Of a DNA stretch of 64,000 bases, positions 41,686-50,138 are shown in pieces. A model generated the notes under the pieces. It had not been told where the DNA came from. It saw nothing but the letters and a program-made list of their open reading frames with translations, and did not search any database. This stretch comes from SZUA-584 sp040768905. GTDB taxonomy: Bacteria; Bacillota; Clostridia; Christensenellales; SZUA-584. The position numbers were made by a program, and so were the translations under genes. The first letter of the stretch is position 1. Each line of letters begins with the position of its first letter. The stretch spans positions 1,240,001 through 1,304,000 of the forward strand of contig JAXGMA010000001.1 in NCBI GenBank assembly GCA_040768905.1, written 5' to 3'.

Positions 41686-42528
41686 TTATCTGTCCCAATT
41701 AACAAACTTGGACCGCAGCAAGGGATAGAAATAATCTTCCCTGAATCTAATAAAATGTGCGCTGCGCTTTGATCTTCTGACTCTGACTTCCTGCCCGTCC
41801 AATATGTCTATTCTCTGAATGCCGTCAGTAGCGAGAATCATATTGTCCGGCGCAGTTGGACGGATCACGATTTCACGGTCTTCTGAGACCACAAGCGCGC
41901 GAGAATGCAAAGAATGCGGGCATATAGGCGTGGTGAGCAGACATTTTAGATCCGGGCTCAAAATGGGGCCGCCCGCTGAAAGTGAATATCCTGTAGAACC
42001 CGTCGGCGTTGAAACCAGCATGCCGTCGCAGGATACTTTATCCGCCAATGCTCCGCCAATGAAAAGCTCAAGGCTGATCATACGGGAAACGTCTTTTTTA
42101 AGCACTGCCGCGTCGTTGAGAGCAGAAATATTGTAGAGCTCTTTGCCTGCATTGTAAACGGAACAATCAAGCATGACCCTCTCTTCAATAAAGTATCTTC
42201 CTTTTTGCAGATCTTCGATGACAGCGTCAGCCTGCCCGATTTTGGCTTCAGTCAGAAACCCCAGCCGGCCAAGATTGAACCCAAGTATGCATACGCCGTA
42301 TTGGCTCGCTTTTTGTGCCGCTCTTAAAAGCGTCCCGTCTCCGCCCAGCACAAAAAGGCAATCGACAGACGCATAATCAATCACATCGCTTTCACCTTCC
42401 GGCATACCCTCCTTATCAAAGGAAACAGCCACCCCGCGCTGACGCAGACAGTCAGCCACCATGCGCGTGCCTTCAAATTCAATATCTTTTTTTGGATTGG
42501 CGTAAAGCCCTACGCTTTTTAAGTTCAT
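41686..42528 (-). CDS. nadK: NAD kinase
   Basis: NadK phosphorylates NAD+ to NADP+. It has 280 residues, with the catalytic motif FVLGGDGTLLRAAQ (GGDGT near 60), GFNLGRLGFLTE, DGMLVSTPTGSTGYSLSAGGP near 170 and the C-terminal ILATDGIQRIDI. It lies between tlyA and argR, 15 nt before argR, in the common Firmicute order. The upstream region has a promoter-like element very close to the start codon. Confidence 0.95.
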   Translation of the reverse strand: MNLKSVGLYANPKKDIEFEGTRMVADCLRQRGVAVSFDKEGMPEGESDVIDYASVDCLFVLGGDGTLLRAAQKASQYGVCILGFNLGRLGFLTEAKIGQADAVIEDLQKGRYFIEERVMLDCSVYNAGKELYNISALNDAAVLKKDVSRMISLELFIGGALADKVSCDGMLVSTPTGSTGYSLSAGGPILSPDLKCLLTTPICPHSLHSRALVVSEDREIVIRPTAPDNMILATDGIQRIDILDGQEVRVRRSKRSAHFIRFREDYFYPLLRSKFVNWDR

Positions 42529-42536
42529 TTGTTTCC

Positions 42537-42565
42537 ATTATAAAGATACTTGCATATTTATTCAA
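42537..42565 (-). promoter_or_regulatory. Promoter with overlapping ARG box upstream of nadK-argR
   Basis: On the minus strand TTGAAT (42565-42560), a 17-nt spacer and perfect TATAAT (42542-42537). The overlapping 14-mer 42551-42564 (TGCATATTTATTCA on the plus strand) matches the general ARG-box form TGMATWWWWATKCA at every position. The -10 ends only 9 nt before the nadK ATG, so the transcript would be almost leaderless. Confidence 0.6.
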
Positions 42566-42661
42566 CAGCTAATCGGTGAATTCAAAAACATTTTCATGGA
42601 CTGCGTAGGCAAAGTATATAAATAATAAAAAAGACCGATGGAGGCTTTAGTGCTTTACAGG

Positions 42662-43450
42662 CTATTCGGCGTGTTGATGGGCTGCATTAACCGCGCTGTC
42701 CGTATCCGGCTGCATATCTTCTCCGCTGTCACGCAGACAGACAAGGTACTCGATGTTGCCCTCAGGCCCTTTGATAGGGCTGTAATCAAGGCCGCACAGT
42801 TTAAGCCCCGTCTCCCGCGCACTCTTGATCACATCTTCAATCACAGCTTTGTGCACAGCTTTTTCACGCACCACACCTTTTTTGCCGACGCTTTCGCGCC
42901 CCGCTTCAAATTGCGGCTTTATGAGCGCGACGATGGTGAACGGAGGATGCAGCACGGCCGCCACGGCTGGCAGTATCAGCTTCAGTGAAATAAACGAAAC
43001 ATCAATAGCGGCAAAGCTGGCAGGCCTCTCGAACATACCGCGCTTAAGATGGCGCGCGTTTTGACGCTCCATCACACCGACGCGGCTATCCTGCCGCAGG
43101 TTCCATGCAAGCTGTCCGTAGCCCACATCAACAGCGTAGACGAATGCCGCGCCGTTTTTAAGCATACAGTCTGTAAAACCGCCGGTAGATGCACCTATGT
43201 CTATGGCAGTCACATCATTGAGCTGCAGGCCAAAGGCTTCAAGCGCCTTTAAAAGCTTCTTGCCGCCGCGGCTCACAAAGGCATCCGCTTGTTTCACATA
43301 TACTTTTGCGCCTTCGGTAATCTGAAAAGAAGGTTTGCTGCACAGTGTGCCATTCACAAAAACAGAGCCCGCCATCACCAGCAGCCGCGCTTTCTCCCTG
43401 CTCGGCGCAAGGCCGTTTTCGAATAAATAAACATCGATCCGCTTTTTCAT
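42662..43450 (-). CDS. tlyA: TlyA family rRNA 2'-O-methyltransferase (S4 + FtsJ domains)
   Basis: TlyA-type enzymes methylate ribose of 16S/23S rRNA cytidines. The 262-residue protein has an N-terminal S4 RNA-binding domain (RIDVYLFENGLAPSREKARLLVMAGSVFVNG) and an FtsJ-like Rossmann methyltransferase with AIDIGASTGGFTDCMLKNGA as the SAM-binding motif and IDVSFISLKLILP. The ATG at 43450 overlaps the stop of the preceding membrane-protein gene (TGATG). Confidence 0.92.
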   Translation of the reverse strand: MKKRIDVYLFENGLAPSREKARLLVMAGSVFVNGTLCSKPSFQITEGAKVYVKQADAFVSRGGKKLLKALEAFGLQLNDVTAIDIGASTGGFTDCMLKNGAAFVYAVDVGYGQLAWNLRQDSRVGVMERQNARHLKRGMFERPASFAAIDVSFISLKLILPAVAAVLHPPFTIVALIKPQFEAGRESVGKKGVVREKAVHKAVIEDVIKSARETGLKLCGLDYSPIKGPEGNIEYLVCLRDSGEDMQPDTDSAVNAAHQHAE

Positions 43451-43995
43451 CACTTAGAATCCCGCATGAAAAACATCAGCAGGTAAGCCACAAAGCCTAC
43501 TATATGTTTGTTGTTGTCGATGGCTATGGTTTTGCCGGCCGCTTTGCCGGCAACGGTGCCTGCGGCAATGATACTTGATACCGCTATGGGGATGATAATG
43601 CCCTGCATATTTTGCGCAGATAGTATGATTTTGATGGCAATAGCAGCGCCTGCGGCTCCGCTGACGATACCGCAAATGTCCCCGATAACATCTGCGCAGA
43701 TATTTGAAACAACATCTGCGTTTTGCAAAAGACGTATCGCGCTTTTTGCCTTTTTGATTTTCTTTGATGCCATGGAAACAAAAGGCTTCGGATCGCACGT
43801 AGCAAAAGCGATACCGACGATATCTGCGCCAATCCCAATAAGCATGATGAAAAGTATAATAAAAACCGCGGCGGTCACAGACAGGGCATCCATCAGTGTT
43901 TCTGTGACGACACTGATCCCCGCTGTCAGCACAAGCGTGATGATAAAAGTCTTAAGTACCCAGAACCTGAAAGCTTTTCTTTGCTTTTTGGCCAA
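43450..43995 (-). CDS. oapA: OapA-like membrane protein (OLE RNA-associated protein)
   Basis: Membrane protein of 181 residues. Hydrophobic segments lie near residues 10-30, 36-60 and in the C-terminal half (AAGAAIAIKIIL, IIIPIAVSSIIAAGTVAGKAAG, HIVGFVAYLLMFFM), with a basic loop KPFVSMASKKIKKAKSAIRLL and the conserved-looking ADVVSNICADVIGDICGIVSG between. Start: a TTG at 43995 has GGAG 6 nt upstream; the TTG at 44007 overlaps that box. It lies directly after a 620-nt structured RNA and before tlyA-nadK-argR-recN, the published neighbourhood of OLE RNA and its partner OapA. Identification rests mainly on that context. Similar proteins are sometimes called CorB-like transporters, but no CBS domain is present. 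Confidence 0.75.
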   Translation of the reverse strand: MAKKQRKAFRFWVLKTFIITLVLTAGISVVTETLMDALSVTAAVFIILFIMLIGIGADIVGIAFATCDPKPFVSMASKKIKKAKSAIRLLQNADVVSNICADVIGDICGIVSGAAGAAIAIKIILSAQNMQGIIIPIAVSSIIAAGTVAGKAAGKTIAIDNNKHIVGFVAYLLMFFMRDSK

Positions 43996-44009
43996 TTTTT
44001 TCTCCAAAT

Positions 44010-44629
44010 AAAAAAGCGGTGGTGATATTTTGGATAAACCTTGCGTCTTAGGTCCAGTAGGATTTCCCTCCAGAGATACTTCCCGTCGCCGGAAAAGCGG
44101 TTTCCCTTTAAACCCTGAAACGCCCCGTCACCGGCTGCGTGACTGGATTGCCGTTTAGACCACACTATAATCTCCAAAATATCTCGGAGGATATAATAAA
44201 CAAATGTTATTATTCCCCACGTACAGTCTAGGAGTTTTCCTCAACAGCACTTTTTCGGTTTCTAGCCTCTTTTGCCAAGCGGGTTTCTCGCAGCAATCGT
44301 CCAAAAGGCGCGTGGCCTTTGCGCCAAAAGGCGTGTTCTGCAATAACGCCCCGCAAAACGCAAGGCAGGCTACGCTGTACACAGCATCTCGCCGCGTGAC
44401 AGGTTTCCACCCCAAGTAGTAAAAGCTAAGGCTCCTACCTGCTTGGGTCTCCACGGAAGCGGGGTCAACGCCCGCATGCCATTGCGGATCGCCCCACGAC
44501 CTTAACTCCCAGCATCAGCTCCCGACTGGGCGTCAGCAGCCAACACCAGAAACTTCATCGATGTGCCCTTAGCGGATTTTTAGGCCCGCCTTCGAAACCG
44601 TAGTACCGACTAGAATACTGCACCACCAT
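44010..44629 (-). ncRNA. Large structured RNA, OLE (ornate large extremophilic) type
   Basis: A 620-nt region between recA and the oapA-like gene has no supported coding frame but strong RNA traits. It is GC-rich with many local inverted repeats. Its ends pair: GGTGGTG (44627-44621) just after the predicted start and CACCACC (44024-44018) just before a T6 tract. A perfect SigA promoter fires into it. OLE RNAs are about 600 nt, occur in anaerobic and extremophilic Firmicutes, and sit upstream of oapA in the same gene neighbourhood. They bind OapA at the membrane and affect tolerance to cold, alcohol and Mg stress. RNase P RNA, tmRNA, SRP RNA and 6S RNA do not fit by size or conserved motifs. 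I did not fold or search it. Confidence 0.8.
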
Positions 44630-44634
44630 GTTTG

Positions 44635-44663
44635 ATTATACAACACGTGCTGCATTTTTTCAA
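44635..44663 (-). promoter_or_regulatory. Strong SigA promoter of the OLE-like RNA
   Basis: On the minus strand TTGAAA (44663-44658), a 17-nt spacer and perfect TATAAT (44640-44635). Transcription would start near 44629, two bases before the GGTGGTG terminal helix. Confidence 0.85.
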
Positions 44664-44691
44664 ATATCCGGCTTATAAATTATTAATGTGT

Positions 44692-45714
44692 TTATATTTT
44701 TTCTTCTGTATTGCGCTCCGTATTGTTTCCAGGGTTGTAGGCTTTTAAAATTTCAGCCTTGACCTCCTCAAAGATATCCCGGTTTTCTTTTAAGAAAAGC
44801 CGGGCATTGTCTTTGCCCTGGCCGATACGCGCGTCTTTGTAAGAAAACCAAGAGCCGGATTTTGATATAAGCCCCAAAGCGACGCCTAAAGACAAGACGC
44901 TGCTCTCCATCGATATGCCTTCTCCGTAAAAAATCTCAAATTCTGCTGTCTTAAAAGGCGGCGCCACCTTGTTCTTGGCCACCTTGATGCGCGTGCGGTT
45001 GCCGATCATTTCATCGCCGTTCTTGATGGTCTCGATGCGGCGCACATCAAGCCGTACCGAAGCATAAAATTTAAGCGCTCTGCCGCCCGGCGTTGTCTCC
45101 GGGTTGCCGAACATCACGCCCACTTTTTCCCTCAGCTGATTGATGAACACCGCGACAGTGTTGGATTTGCTGACGATCCCCGCGAGCTTACGCAGCGCCT
45201 GCGACATCAGCCGTGCCTGAAGCCCCACGTGTGAAGCGCCCATTTCACCGTCTATCTCTGCCTTGGGGACAAGCGCCGCCACAGAGTCTATGATGATGAT
45301 ATCGATCGCGCCGCTGCGCACGAGCGCTTCGGTGATCTCCAGCGCCTGCTCGCCCGTATCAGGCTGTGACACATACAGGTTGTCGGTATCCACGCCAAGT
45401 CTGTTGGCATAGGCCGGGTCAAGCGCATGTTCGGCGTCCACAAATGCCGCAGCTCCGCCTTTTTTTTGTGCCTCGGCCACCATGTGCAGCGCCACCGTGG
45501 TCTTGCCCGATGATTCCGGCCCGTAGATCTCGATGATGCGTCCGCGCGGCACGCCGCCCACGCCTAGTGCGATATCAAGTTCAAGGCATCCTGTGGGGAT
45601 GACCGAAACGGGAACTCTCGCTGCGTCTCCGAGTTTCATCACGCTGCCTTTGCCAAACTGCTTTTCTATCTGCGTAAGCGCCATCTCAAGCGCTTTTTGT
45701 TTTTCTACCGACAT
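44692..45714 (-). CDS. recA: Recombinase A
   Basis: RecA forms filaments on single-stranded DNA, performs strand exchange and triggers SOS self-cleavage of LexA. It has 340 residues, with EIYGPESSGKTTVAL as Walker A, IIIIDSVAALVPKAEIDGEMG as Walker B and loop 1 region, and INQLREKVGVMFGNPETTPGGRALKF as loop 2. Length and motifs are standard. No obvious LexA box lies in the 50-nt gap to pgsA, so it may be transcribed with rimO and pgsA. Confidence 0.98.
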   Translation of the reverse strand: MSVEKQKALEMALTQIEKQFGKGSVMKLGDAARVPVSVIPTGCLELDIALGVGGVPRGRIIEIYGPESSGKTTVALHMVAEAQKKGGAAAFVDAEHALDPAYANRLGVDTDNLYVSQPDTGEQALEITEALVRSGAIDIIIIDSVAALVPKAEIDGEMGASHVGLQARLMSQALRKLAGIVSKSNTVAVFINQLREKVGVMFGNPETTPGGRALKFYASVRLDVRRIETIKNGDEMIGNRTRIKVAKNKVAPPFKTAEFEIFYGEGISMESSVLSLGVALGLISKSGSWFSYKDARIGQGKDNARLFLKENRDIFEEVKAEILKAYNPGNNTERNTEEKI

Positions 45715-45765
45715 TCCCTTATACCCTCCTTTGTCATTGCGTTGCTTTATAAATGATACGCCTGG

Positions 45766-46356
45766 CTATTTGTGTTTGACAAGATCCGCCAGCACATCAC
45801 TGTTCTTGGTAAAATAACTGATGCATGAGATGACCGACAGCAAAGTGGCCGCGCACATCAGCACGATACCGACTGCAGCCAGCGAGCCCTCGAAAAACGT
45901 GCCAAAGAAAAGCTCGCCGCGCAGCAATAAGGCAACAACAGCCACGATCTGCACGATGGTTTTAGCTTTGCCGAATGAATCAGCAGCGAGAACTTTACCT
46001 CCCGCCGCCGCCAGCAGCCGCAGGCCGCTGATCACGAATTCTCTGCCTACCATCACGATAACGAGCAGCACAAATACATCTGAAAACCAATGTTCTGCGA
46101 ATTCGAATTTGGCAAGCAGCATGATAAGCGCACTGCACACCAGCAGTTTGTCCGCGATCGGGTCAACGAGCTTTCCGAAATTCGTCACCAGCCCGTGCTT
46201 GCGCGCGATCAGCCCGTCAAACAGATCAGTCAGTGATGCAACGACAAACACAAGGGCTGCCCAATAGTTCCAGTACGGGACATCGATATAAAAAAAAGCG
46301 ATAAACACGGGTACCAAGCCAATCCTGACCAGCGTGAGCTTATTGGCAACATTCAT
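45766..46356 (-). CDS. pgsA: CDP-diacylglycerol--glycerol-3-phosphate 3-phosphatidyltransferase
   Basis: PgsA makes phosphatidylglycerol phosphate, the first step to phosphatidylglycerol and cardiolipin. The 196-residue membrane protein starts NVANKLTLVRIGLVPVF and contains the CDP-alcohol phosphatidyltransferase motif DGLIARKHGLVTNFGKLVDP with the expected acidic residues. Several helices follow. Its start overlaps the rimO stop by 4 nt, a common Firmicute arrangement (rimO-pgsA-recA). Confidence 0.95.
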   Translation of the reverse strand: MNVANKLTLVRIGLVPVFIAFFYIDVPYWNYWAALVFVVASLTDLFDGLIARKHGLVTNFGKLVDPIADKLLVCSALIMLLAKFEFAEHWFSDVFVLLVIVMVGREFVISGLRLLAAAGGKVLAADSFGKAKTIVQIVAVVALLLRGELFFGTFFEGSLAAVGIVLMCAATLLSVISCISYFTKNSDVLADLVKHK

Positions 46357-47660
46357 TTTGCGTCTCCTGTCAGATCATATTCGCTCGCGTCTTTGATAAG
46401 CACATCATGAAACGTGCCCGGCGTCAAGTCTTTTTTTGTATCTACGAATGTGATGCCGTCCACATCCGGCGCCTGCCCGGCCGTCCTTCCGGTATACTGT
46501 CCGTTATTGCCGCGCCCTTCAATGAGCACGCGCATTATTTTTCCGATCTGTGCCCGGCAAAGGCTGCGTGAAATGCCCGCCTGCAGCGCCATCACTTTGT
46601 CATAACGCAGCTGTTTTGTCTGCCCGCCGACCTGACCGGGCATCTGTGCCGCAGGGGTTCCTTCTTCACAGGAATAACGGAAAACGCCCAGCCGTTCAAA
46701 TCTTAGGTTTTCCACACATTCGAGCAGCGTATCAAAATCATCATGGGTCTCTCCCGGAAACCCCACGATCAGAGATGTGCGCAGTGTGAAACCCGCTTCG
46801 TGCAAACTCTTAACGAGAACCGTCGATGAGGCCATTGTGTGGCGCCTGTTCATACGGTGCAGTACATTGTCCGAAAAATGCTGCATCGGTATGTCAAGAT
46901 AGCGGCAGACATTTCTTTGTTTGACCATTGTTTCGATGAGCCCGTTTGTGATGCCCTCCGGATAAGCGTACATCACACGCAGCCAGCCGCCCTGCATGAT
47001 ATCGGCCGCTTCTGTGATCAGCTTTTGCAGCAGCCGCTCACCAAGATCTTCGCCGTACCGCGTGGTGTCCTGCGCGATGAGAATGGCCTCCTGCACGCCT
47101 CCCGCGCGCAGATCCTCGATCTCGCTCAGTACGCTTTTAAGACTCCGGCTTTTGAGCGGCCCGCGTATCATGGGGATCGCACAATAACTGCACCGGTTGG
47201 AACAGCCATCCGCGATGCGCACATACGCAAGATGTGCGGGCGTCGTCAGCACGCGGCCGTCAAGCTCACCGTCAAGCCTTTCGCAGCACATGTATTTCTG
47301 GCCGCCGAGTGCGGCACGAATGGCGTCAAGCAGCTTGTTGTACGATGCCACACCAAGAAACGCATCCACTTCGGGCAGTTCGTCTTTCAAGGCATGCGCG
47401 TACCGCTGGGCAAGGCAGCCCGTCACGATCAATGCCCGTGCACCGCGTTCTTTATATTTTGCCATTTCCAATATAACGTCTATTGACTCGCGTTTGGCTT
47501 CTTCTATAAAACCGCAGGTGTTGACGATGAGGACATCCGCCTCTTCGGGGTCGTCTGCGACGGCAGCATTGCTGCCTGCCAGTATGCCAAGCATATGCTC
47601 GGTATCCACCCTGTTTTTATCGCATCCGAGCGACACGATATGAATATTGAGCCTTTCCAT
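46353..47660 (-). CDS. rimO: Ribosomal protein S12 methylthiotransferase RimO
   Basis: Radical SAM enzyme of 435 residues that adds a methylthio group to a conserved Asp of ribosomal protein S12. The N-terminal UPF0004 domain has VSLGCDKNRVDTEHMLG and NTCGFIEEAKRESID (first cluster cysteines); the radical SAM motif is CSNRCSYCAIP (near residue 152), with IRGPLKSRSL; a C-terminal TRAM domain follows. FIEEAKRESID distinguishes RimO from MiaB. Confidence 0.96.
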   Translation of the reverse strand: MERLNIHIVSLGCDKNRVDTEHMLGILAGSNAAVADDPEEADVLIVNTCGFIEEAKRESIDVILEMAKYKERGARALIVTGCLAQRYAHALKDELPEVDAFLGVASYNKLLDAIRAALGGQKYMCCERLDGELDGRVLTTPAHLAYVRIADGCSNRCSYCAIPMIRGPLKSRSLKSVLSEIEDLRAGGVQEAILIAQDTTRYGEDLGERLLQKLITEAADIMQGGWLRVMYAYPEGITNGLIETMVKQRNVCRYLDIPMQHFSDNVLHRMNRRHTMASSTVLVKSLHEAGFTLRTSLIVGFPGETHDDFDTLLECVENLRFERLGVFRYSCEEGTPAAQMPGQVGGQTKQLRYDKVMALQAGISRSLCRAQIGKIMRVLIEGRGNNGQYTGRTAGQAPDVDGITFVDTKKDLTPGTFHDVLIKDASEYDLTGDAK

Positions 47661-49955
47661 CTATTCTCCAAACATTTCGCTATATATATCCCAGGTAATC
47701 AGCACCTGCCGCGCTTTGCTTCCTTCAAAAGGGCTGACGATCTTGCGCTGCTCCATCTCATCGACCAGGCGGGCGGCGCGTGCATAACCCACACGCAACC
47801 GGCGCTGCAGCATTGAAATCGAGGCCTGTCCGTATTCGAGCACGATTTCGACGGCTCTTGGCAGCAGTTCATCAAAATCTTCATCCAGATCTTCACTGTA
47901 ATCCGCCGCGTTGATATCGGACATGATCTCCTCATCATAACCGCTGCCCTCTGTACCGCGCGATACATATTCCGTCACGGCTTCGATATCATCATCAGCA
48001 ACGTAACAGCCCTGCAGCCGCACCGGTTTTGGCGCACCTGAAGGATGATAGAGCATATCGCCGTTGCCAAGCAGCTTTTCCGCGCCGTTCTGATCGAGTA
48101 TCGTACGCGAATCCACGCCCGAATTCACTTTGAACGCAATGCGCGAGGAAATATTGGCCTTAATGATGCCGGTAATGACATTGACCGACGGGCGCTGCGT
48201 CGCCACGATCAGGTGGATGCCTGCGGCGCGGCCAAGCTGTGCGATCCGGCAGATGGCGTCTTCAACTTCTCTCGGCGCCACCATCATCAGCTCTGAGAGC
48301 TCATCGATGATGACCACGATACGGGGCAGTTTTTCTTCTTTGTCGGCCACCGCATTGAACCGCGCGATATCGCGCGCGCCCGATTCTGCAAAAACCTTGT
48401 AGCGCGAAGTCATTTCGCTGACCGCCCAATTAAGCGCGCTTGCTGCCTTTTTTGGCTCAGTCACCACCGGCACGAGCAAATGCGGTATGGTCTTGAATAT
48501 CGAAAGCTCAACCACCTTTGGGTCTATCATCACCAGCTTGAGCTCATCCGGCGTGGCCTTAAACATCAGGCTCGTGATTAGTGAATTGATACATACGGAT
48601 TTGCCGGCGCCGGTTTCGCCCGCGATGAGTATATGCGGCATTTTTGTGATATCCACATAATAATTGTTGCCTGCAATGTCTTTTCCGAGCGCAAATGTAA
48701 GCGGAGAAAGCATTTTTCTGAATTCTTCGGATTCAAGCAGCGGGCGCAAATGTACAAAAGTCACGTTGGAATTCGGGACCTCGATGCCGACAGCGGATTT
48801 GCCGGGTATGGGCGCTTCTATCTTGACCGACCTTGCCGCAAGGCTTAAGGAAATATCGTTTTCGAGTTCCTTGATGCGTTTGACGCGCACGCCTGGCGCA
48901 GGGCGCAATTCGTACCGGGTGACCACCGGCCCTTTGACGATGTGCACCACCTCAGCCTCTACACCGAAGTTGGCCAAAGTTTCCTCGATAAGCTGTGCAC
49001 ATCTTTTCTGCTCATCCATGCTGGTCTGTTTTCTGCGTTCCGGGGCTTTTGAAAGCAGCGACAGCGGCGGCAGTTTATAATCTCTGCCCGGCGTTCTGCG
49101 TGCAGCAGCCACCGCAAGGCTCTCGTTTTCAGCCTCCAGCGCCTCATAGACTTCTATCGATGGCCCGACAGGCGGATCAGCTGGTTCTGCGGGCATGGGC
49201 AGTCCTGCAGCCTTGGCCGGCACATCCTCAAAAACTTCGTCGTCAAGATATGCATGCTGCTTTCTGCGGCGAAAGCTGTGCGCCCCGAGTATATCGGGCT
49301 CGTCCGGGTCCGTTGTTTTTATTTCATCCTCCAGCAGGTGCTGCATATCTATGCGGTGTTTCTTGCGTAGTGAGGCGCTTTCTATGGCGCGCTGCACCGT
49401 GCGTTTGCTCACCATCGCAACATCCTGTCCCATTTTCTTGAGCGACAAATTGGTCAGCACAAGCACCGAAACAAGGGCCATGGTGATGAATAAAATGATA
49501 CAGCCCACATCGCCGATGAGCAGATTGCAGGGATAGACAAGCAGGCAGCCAAACGCTCCTGCACCTGCGCTTTGTCCGCCCAGACGGTAAGAATCCGCCA
49601 CATAAGCGAAAAAGCCTTTGTCCAGCTCAAGTTCAGAGAGAACAAATGTATGCACAAGAGAGAGCACGGCGATGACAAACATGACGATGAGTGCAACCTT
49701 GCCCTTGTTGACCTTCTTGTTGCGCGCGGCAATGATAAGCGCACCGATCACGACAAAAATAAACGGCACTGCATATGTGAAAAGCCCGAAAAGCCCGAGA
49801 AAGACATCCCGCAAAGCTCCGCCGAGCAATCCGGTATCCGTCCTTACAAAAACACAGACGCCAAGAAAAACGCCGACTGCAATCAGAATGATGCCGGCGG
49901 CCTCCCCCATGCGTTTTGGTTGTTTTGTAGTTTTGTTCTGCTTGCCTTTCGGCAT
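47661..49955 (-). CDS. spoIIIE: DNA translocase FtsK/SpoIIIE
   Basis: Hexameric DNA pump that moves chromosomes through the septum, in sporulation into the forespore. It has 764 residues: basic N-terminus, about four membrane helices (25-180), a linker (about 180-290) and the motor with ILIAGETGAGKSVCINSL (Walker A), IVVIIDELSELMM (Walker B) and LIVATQRPSVNVITG. The gamma winged helix at the C-terminus has MLQRRLRVGYARAARLVDEMEQRKIV, which recognises SRS/KOPS sites. The GTG at 49964 overlaps the GAGGTG ribosome binding site, so the ATG at 49955 is used. A strong dyad lies immediately upstream. Confidence 0.95.
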   Translation of the reverse strand: MPKGKQNKTTKQPKRMGEAAGIILIAVGVFLGVCVFVRTDTGLLGGALRDVFLGLFGLFTYAVPFIFVVIGALIIAARNKKVNKGKVALIVMFVIAVLSLVHTFVLSELELDKGFFAYVADSYRLGGQSAGAGAFGCLLVYPCNLLIGDVGCIILFITMALVSVLVLTNLSLKKMGQDVAMVSKRTVQRAIESASLRKKHRIDMQHLLEDEIKTTDPDEPDILGAHSFRRRKQHAYLDDEVFEDVPAKAAGLPMPAEPADPPVGPSIEVYEALEAENESLAVAAARRTPGRDYKLPPLSLLSKAPERRKQTSMDEQKRCAQLIEETLANFGVEAEVVHIVKGPVVTRYELRPAPGVRVKRIKELENDISLSLAARSVKIEAPIPGKSAVGIEVPNSNVTFVHLRPLLESEEFRKMLSPLTFALGKDIAGNNYYVDITKMPHILIAGETGAGKSVCINSLITSLMFKATPDELKLVMIDPKVVELSIFKTIPHLLVPVVTEPKKAASALNWAVSEMTSRYKVFAESGARDIARFNAVADKEEKLPRIVVIIDELSELMMVAPREVEDAICRIAQLGRAAGIHLIVATQRPSVNVITGIIKANISSRIAFKVNSGVDSRTILDQNGAEKLLGNGDMLYHPSGAPKPVRLQGCYVADDDIEAVTEYVSRGTEGSGYDEEIMSDINAADYSEDLDEDFDELLPRAVEIVLEYGQASISMLQRRLRVGYARAARLVDEMEQRKIVSPFEGSKARQVLITWDIYSEMFGE

Positions 49956-49961
49956 GGGTTT

Positions 49962-49993
49962 CACCTCGGTATGTATTATAACATACCGAGGTG
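49962..49993 (-). promoter_or_regulatory. Perfect 13-bp dyad covering promoter -10 and spoIIIE ribosome binding site
   Basis: CACCTCGGTATGT and ACATACCGAGGTG are exact reverse complements around a 6-nt centre that reads TATAAT on the minus strand. TTGTAA lies 16 nt before it, making a possible SigA promoter. In the RNA, the 3' arm contains the GAGGTG ribosome binding site of spoIIIE. Confidence 0.65.
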
Positions 49994-50058
49994 AATTTAC
50001 AAATAGTTAAGGAAACGCTGATCAAAGTGCGGTGCGCCGAAGCAGGAAGGATGGTGCC

Positions 50059-50124
50059 ATGATTGAGTTTTTTAAGGTGCAGCTGAAAAAACAATATCCG
50101 CGGGGAAAGAGACTTTATACTTAA
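50059..50124 (+). CDS. Possible 21-residue peptide, uncertain
   Basis: ATG with an AGGAAGG box 8 nt upstream, reading MIEFFKVQLKKQYPRGKRLY plus Thr before TAA. It is basic with an amphipathic start and lies antisense in the gap between tepA and spoIIIE. No homologue is recognised; it may be chance. Confidence 0.25.
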   Translation: MIEFFKVQLKKQYPRGKRLYT

Positions 50125-50138
50125 TGGTTCCCTCCTGG

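Noticed and set aside
43450..43995. Mg/Co transporter (CorB-like) annotation for the oapA-like gene
   Set aside because: No CBS pair or full DUF21 domain is visible, and the context points to an OLE-associated protein.
44155..44454. A 99-codon minus-strand open frame and smaller plus-strand frames inside the 44.0-44.6 kb block
   Set aside because: No ribosome binding site, no protein-like composition, and the block has promoter, end-pairing and context of a structured RNA.
44010..44629. RNase P RNA, tmRNA, 6S or SRP RNA as identity of the large RNA
   Set aside because: It lacks the RNase P core motifs, a tmRNA tag frame and CCA-ending acceptor, and is too long for 6S or SRP RNA.
46839..47486. 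215-codon plus-strand open frame opposite rimO
   Set aside because: Antisense shadow of a clear rimO gene; no protein family resemblance.
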